Part shown: piece after piece, positions 36,801 to 42,800 of the stretch
Layout: each line of letters opens with the position of its first letter
Numbering within the stretch: the first letter of the stretch is position 1
DNA from: Nematopogon swammerdamellus
Lineage: Eukaryota > Arthropoda > Insecta > Lepidoptera > Adelidae
Length of the DNA: 64,000 nucleotides
Reading direction: 5' to 3'
Assembly: GCA_946902875.1 (NCBI GenBank)
Contig: OX336350.1
Coordinates: 19,830,048 to 19,894,047 of the forward strand
Made by a program: the position numbers and the translations under genes
The notes under the pieces: model-generated
What the model saw: the letters and a program-made list of their open reading frames with translations, nothing else
Told to the model about the DNA's origin: nothing
Databases searched by the model: none

Positions 36801-39800
36801 CTTCACAAACCAATCCTGCCTTCTTCTTCAACCCACACTACATGGTGTCAGAAGTGTGCGAGTCGACAAGTCGAAGATGGAACGGGATAAAGCTAATGTC
36901 ATGTTGGGAGCGCATGTCGCTGCCATACAAGCCGCTGGTCCGACGCTTCGTCCACTCGTCATCAACGACAGCGGCAACAATGAAATATCTTGGAAGAGGT
37001 GGTTGCAGACATTCGAGTTATATATGTGTGCTGCAAATCTGGAAGAGGCTCCGGAAAGAAGAAAAGTAGCAATTTTACTGCACAACATTGGCCAGAAAGG
37101 TATAGACATTTTTAACTCATTCAACCTCGAATTGCAAAACGTCACTCTGAAAATGCTAAAAAATAAATATCAAGAATATTTTGTCCCAAAGAAAAATTTA
37201 TCGATCGTCCGTCACAATTTCTTTACTCGTCATCAAGCCGAAACCGAAGACTTCGAATCATTTGTCACCGATCTACATAACATGAGTCTGGAATGTGAGT
37301 TTGAAAAACTACGGGTGTCACTAGTACGAGATATTTTCATATGCAATATGCATAGTCGTCACCTCAACGTACGTCAGCGTCTACTGCAAGAAACTGATCT
37401 GACCTTGGATAGAGCCATTGCGCTGGCCAAGACAGTGATAATGTCTCAAAACACTGCATTCAAACAACTGGAATCGAATACTGTAATGGCAGTTGAATCG
37501 CGAGCAAGATCACCGAGCTGGGATCAATACCACCAATCCAGAGCGAGCAGTCCAGCCAGAGCGAGCAGTCCGTCGAGACATGAAGCGGCGAGCAGCTCAG
37601 GTGCGGGTGCAAGTCACAAGAAGCCCTGCGGAAGGTGCGGACAGCTTCATCGATTCAAGTGCCCAGATGAAGGAGCTAGATGCAGGTTATGTAATAAATT
37701 AAATCATTTTTCAAAATTTTGCTTTTTAAAAAAAAACTTCAATAATGTAAGAACGCTTGAAACAGAAGAGCGAGTCGAATCAAACAAATATTTTGTTGGT
37801 TCAGTACAACAGGAAGCAAATTCAGATAGGTCATGGTTTCTAAACTTAAAAGTAAACAAGGTAAATGTAAGATGTATTTTAGATTCGGGAGCAGATATAA
37901 ATGTGATGTCACATGATACCTACCAGTCATTAAACTTACCGTCCAGATTAATAAAAGAGTCACAAGTAGAAATCTTTGGTTTTGGGGGCAGTAAAATACC
38001 TATAAAAGGTAATGTCAATTTAAATTGTCACCTCAATGGTTGTCAAAATGAGAAAATATCTTTCATGATTACAACAATAAAAACACCGACAGTCTTGGGC
38101 TTACCAACATGTCAGAAAATAGGCGTTCTGAAAAGAATTTTCACTTTAAACGATGCGCGCCAAAATAATGAGGACATAGCTACAGAATATGGAGATGTGT
38201 TTCAGGGTCTTGGATGCCTCCCGCCTGTCTGTTGCATCGGTCTGCGAGCCGATGCTGTCCCACACGTCGATCCACCGAGGAAGGTTCCGTTTGGCCTCTA
38301 CGACAAACTGCGTGAGGAACTGGACCGGATGGTGGAGATGAAGGTCATAGAAAAAGTCACTAAACCTACACAATGGGTAAATTCAATTGTCATTACTGTT
38401 AAGAAAACAGGTCAGTTAAGAATATGTCTAGATCCAAGAAACTTGAATAAGTCGATTTTACGTCAACATTATCCACTGAAAAGCATTGAAGAAATAAGAT
38501 ATAAACTTAAAGGTGCAAAACATTTCTCACATCTTGATGCTTATTCAGGTTTCTGGATGCTAAAATTAGATGAAGCTAGTTCAGATTTATGCACATTTCA
38601 AACACCGTTTGGTCGATACAAATTTTTGAGGTTACCTTATGGCATCAGCGCCTCAAGTGAAATTTTTCACAGAACAATGATCGAACTGCTAGGCGATTTG
38701 CCTGGAATCCTAATATTCATGGATGATATCTTAGTCTTTGGAGAAACTGAAGAAATACACAATGAACGTCTGAGGAATGTGTTAAATCGAGCTAGGGAAA
38801 TAAATTTAAAATTAAATAAGTCAAAATGTAAATTTAATTTAAGAGAAGTACAATTTTTGGGTCATATTTTTAATGATGAAGGTGTAAAAGTAGACGAAGA
38901 AAAAGTCAAAGCTATTGTCAAGTTGCCGACGCCAAAAAATATTGCCGATTTACAGCGTTTTTTAGGAATGGTGAATTATCTTGGTCCGTTCATAAAAAAA
39001 TTGTCAGATGAAACACAGGTTCTAAGAAATTTACTTAAAAAAGATTCAGTTTGGGTTTGGGACAAAAATCATGATCAGTGTTTTAATAGACTAAAGAATA
39101 TAATAAGTTCCACACCAGTCCTTGCACATTTTGATCAAAATTTGGAAATAACGCTTTCCGTAGATTCTTCAAACTCTGCGGTAGGAGCCGTGATCATGCA
39201 GAACAAAAGACCAATTGCATATAGTTCAAAAACATTAACATCAGCACAACAAAATTATGCTCAAATTGAAAAAGAATTATTTGCCATACAATTTGGTTGT
39301 CATAAGTTTCATCAGTACATATACGGTAACACAGTCACAGTGCACACCGATCATAAACCGTTAGTTTATTTGTTTAAAAAATCACTACATGATGTCCCAG
39401 CACGTCTACAACGAATGATGCTCACTTTGCAAGCATATGACATAAATGTAATATATGTGCCAGGTAAAGAGATGTTTATATCCGACACTTTGTCTAGAGC
39501 AGCTCAACCTGAACATTACGAGCCTGATTTTGAACAAGACATTCCATTTCATGTAAATTCAATAGTGTCAAACTTGTCAGTCACAGAGCATTACTTGAAT
39601 AAATTAAAAGAAGCTACTAAAAATGATCCGACTTTACAAATATTAAAAAAATATTATGTTGAGGGATGGCCTAAAAATAAAAATATTGTAAGTCAGTTAG
39701 CAAAGCCATATTGGAATTTTCAAGGTGAAATCCATGTAATGAATGAGTTAGTATTTAAGAATGATCGTTTAATAATACCGTCTAGCATGCAACAAGAAAT

Positions 39801-42800
39801 GCTACAAAAAATTCATGAAGGTCACCAAGGTGTAAATAAATGTACTAGTCTTGCCAGAAATATTATGTATTGGCCAAATTTAAATGCTGATTTAAAAAAT
39901 GTCATAGACCAGTGTCAAGTATGTGCAAAGTACAGGTCTGCCAATCCAAGTGAGCCGTTGCAAAGCTATACAATAACAAAACATCCTTGGCAACGAGTCA
40001 GTGTAGATTTTCTGTATTTTGATGGCCAAAACTATATGGTTGTCACAGATTACTATTCAAAATATATAGAAATAGCTTTACTAAATCAAGGCTATTCTGC
40101 TCAATATGTCATAACTCATTTAAAGTCAATATTTGCCCGTCATGGTATACCCTTGGAACTAGTATCAGATGGGGGACCACCGTTCAACTCGATTGAACTA
40201 AAATCATTTTTCTTTGAGTGGGACATAGAACACATTGTCTCAAGTCCCCATCACGCACAGTCAAATGGTCAAGCTGAAAGTTCTGTCAAAATAGTCAAAA
40301 ATATGTTAAAAAAATGTCGTGATACGAAATCAGATCCATATCTTGCACTACTGCATTATAGGACAACACCAAAAAATAATTTTCCATCACCTTCACAATT
40401 GTCTATGTCGAGAAGTCTAAGGAACAATTTGCCCAGTCTTGAAAATAAATTGAAGCCTAAAGTAGTATCTTTTAAAGAATACAAAACTGGATTTGAAAAA
40501 CGTCAGGAACAAAGTAAAAAATATTACAATAGGAATACAAAAGAGTTGAGTATCCTACAGCCAGGAGATGTAGTCTATTATAAGAAAAATCCTAAGTCAG
40601 ATTGGTTACCAGCTGTTATAAGAAACAGACTGAAATGTAATAGATCTTACATTATAGAAACTTCAGAAGGGAAAACATATCGTCGAAATAGAGTACACTT
40701 AAGATTGAATATGTCAAGCCAACAATCAAATGGTTTAGAAACCATTTTGCCTCAGTCGTCTCCTTTAAGGAAAGAAAATGTATCGTCTGAATTATTGTCA
40801 AGTCATGAGTCTGAAACTGTCACTGTACCGTCATCTCCACCATCACGGCATGAGTCTCCGTTGACATCGGCAGCACCGAGCAACAGTCAGGTGGAAGATG
40901 CCACAGAAACGCAAACGCCAGTTAGTCATAAGAAAACAAGTACAAGGTCAGGGAGAGTAATAAACAAACCGCTTAGATTTAGAAGTTTAGATTTTGATTA
41001 GAATAGTAAAATGAAATGTCAAGAGTAAAAAGAGATAATTTTGTTAAAATGTAATGTCAAGTATTAACTTAAAAAGGGAGATGTTATATATGGTAACATG
41101 GCTTAGTAGCCAACGCCTAATATAAAATAATATGTCTAATGTCTATGTCTTTCCGTCTGTCATCTGTCTTGTCTATTCTCCATAAAAAAGTATAACGTCA
41201 TCGGTGGTTCGTTCGTCGTACGTCGTCTAGTCGCTAAGAACTAAATATTGTCAGAACATTTTATACAAGTTATTATTACAAGAAATATACTTCACAAACC
41301 AATCCTGCCTTCTTCTTCAACCCACACTACAAAGAGTTGACAACAGTCGATAAAAGTTGACAAAAGATGTCAAAAGATGACAAATGTTGACGAAAGTTGA
41401 CAAAAGTTGACCAAGGTTGTCAAACATTGACAAAAGTTGACAACAGTCGATGAAAGTTGACAAAAGATGACAAAAGTTGACAAATGTTGACGAAAGCTGA
41501 CAAAAGTTTACCAAGGTTGACAAACATTGACAAGACTTGACAACAGTCGATAAAAGTTGACAAAAGATGACTGAAATTGGCAAAAGATGAGAAAAGTTGA
41601 CAAACATTTACAATGGTTGACAAGAGCTGACAAAAGTTGTAAACAATTTACAAAAGTTAATAAAAGTTGACAAAAGTCGAGAAAAGTTATATCAATTCAT
41701 ATTTATAGCAACCACGTTTTGAACTTATTATTGATGATTGATTATATTGATTATTTGATCATTACATCACAGAACCTAAATAAATGTTTTAATGAATAAT
41801 AATTTTACAATTTTACAAAAAAAAATTGATTGGCATCCCTAACGCTCCAATGGAGCGTAGGTACTTATTTTAACAAATAGGCCTAGTTTCCATACTGCTT
41901 TAGCCATATATATGCTGTGACTACGGTGAGGAAGAACTTCGAGGAATCGACTGGAAGAAATTATTGGAGTATGCAGCGAAGACGAGCAGACTGGACCACC
42001 ATGATCAGGAGGTAGACGACGGCAGCAGGGATAGGCGATATAGTCCTAACATGTAGACCTGATCGACGGACTGACCCCGTCAATCCTCCCACCAAGAACT
42101 ATATATACCATCAACCGGTACAAATCTACAACTCTTTGTAAGACATTTTTTTACTTTGAAGCGTTCATACCTCGAAGGGTACACTCTACCCACAGCTATT
42201 ATTTCTCTAAAGGTTGACCCCACACACGCTCTTCAGTGTGAAGACGTATAGAGGAAGATCACTGAGTTTCTCGTCAGACTACTGTCACGTCCTCACCTCA
42301 CCCCGGCAGGCCAGGGTGACCCTTGGCCTGCCGGGATCGAACCGGAGACCAGGTGGGGAACGCGCAATTCCCTCTCGGTAATATTTTAGTCGTCGGTGGG
42401 TCTGGACAGGATCGAGGGAGGTGGTAGATCACGAACGTTTACAGCCAACTCAATTTTATTCTAAAAATATATGAAAATCGACAATAAGTTTCTTATCCCT
42501 TCCCCTTACAATTTTTCCCGGTTAAAAATCAACGATGGCGGTTCAAAAGCAGGCTAGGAGATGCGAGCAGGCCGACAAGGAAGGCTATCCGCGCAATGCG
42601 GGGGACAAGACCCCCGACTACGTGACACTACACAAAAACAACAGATTTGCTATTTTTTTTCTTGTCAGGACAAAGTGCCACGCCCAACCTGTCGTTCAAG
42701 ATGGGTTTTCCCTTGGAGTTGTGCACGTCCTGGGCTATCTTGAGCGGTGAGAGGATGGAGCCGTGTGTGAGCACCCAGCGGTTGGAGAACTTGATACCGG

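Larger units (their letters stand above)
36593..41331 (+). mobile_element. Intact Ty3/gypsy LTR retrotransposon
   Basis: 4739-bp element with two 250-bp LTRs identical by eye, flanked by the 5-bp duplication AAGAG (36588-36592 and 41332-41336). It is inserted in the TTGTCAACTT minisatellite. It carries a primer site, a polypurine tract and one uninterrupted Gag-Pol frame, with no envelope gene. It lies in a Tysnd1 intron, antisense to that gene. Identical LTRs and an open frame point to a very recent, probably still competent insertion. Confidence 0.97.

Noticed and set aside
36856..36876. GTG as start of the gypsy polyprotein
   Set aside because: Eukaryotic translation is expected at the ATG at 36877; the GTG overlaps the primer binding site.
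42270..42360. tRNA-like GGATCGAACC motif
   Set aside because: No acceptor or anticodon stems could be formed around it.
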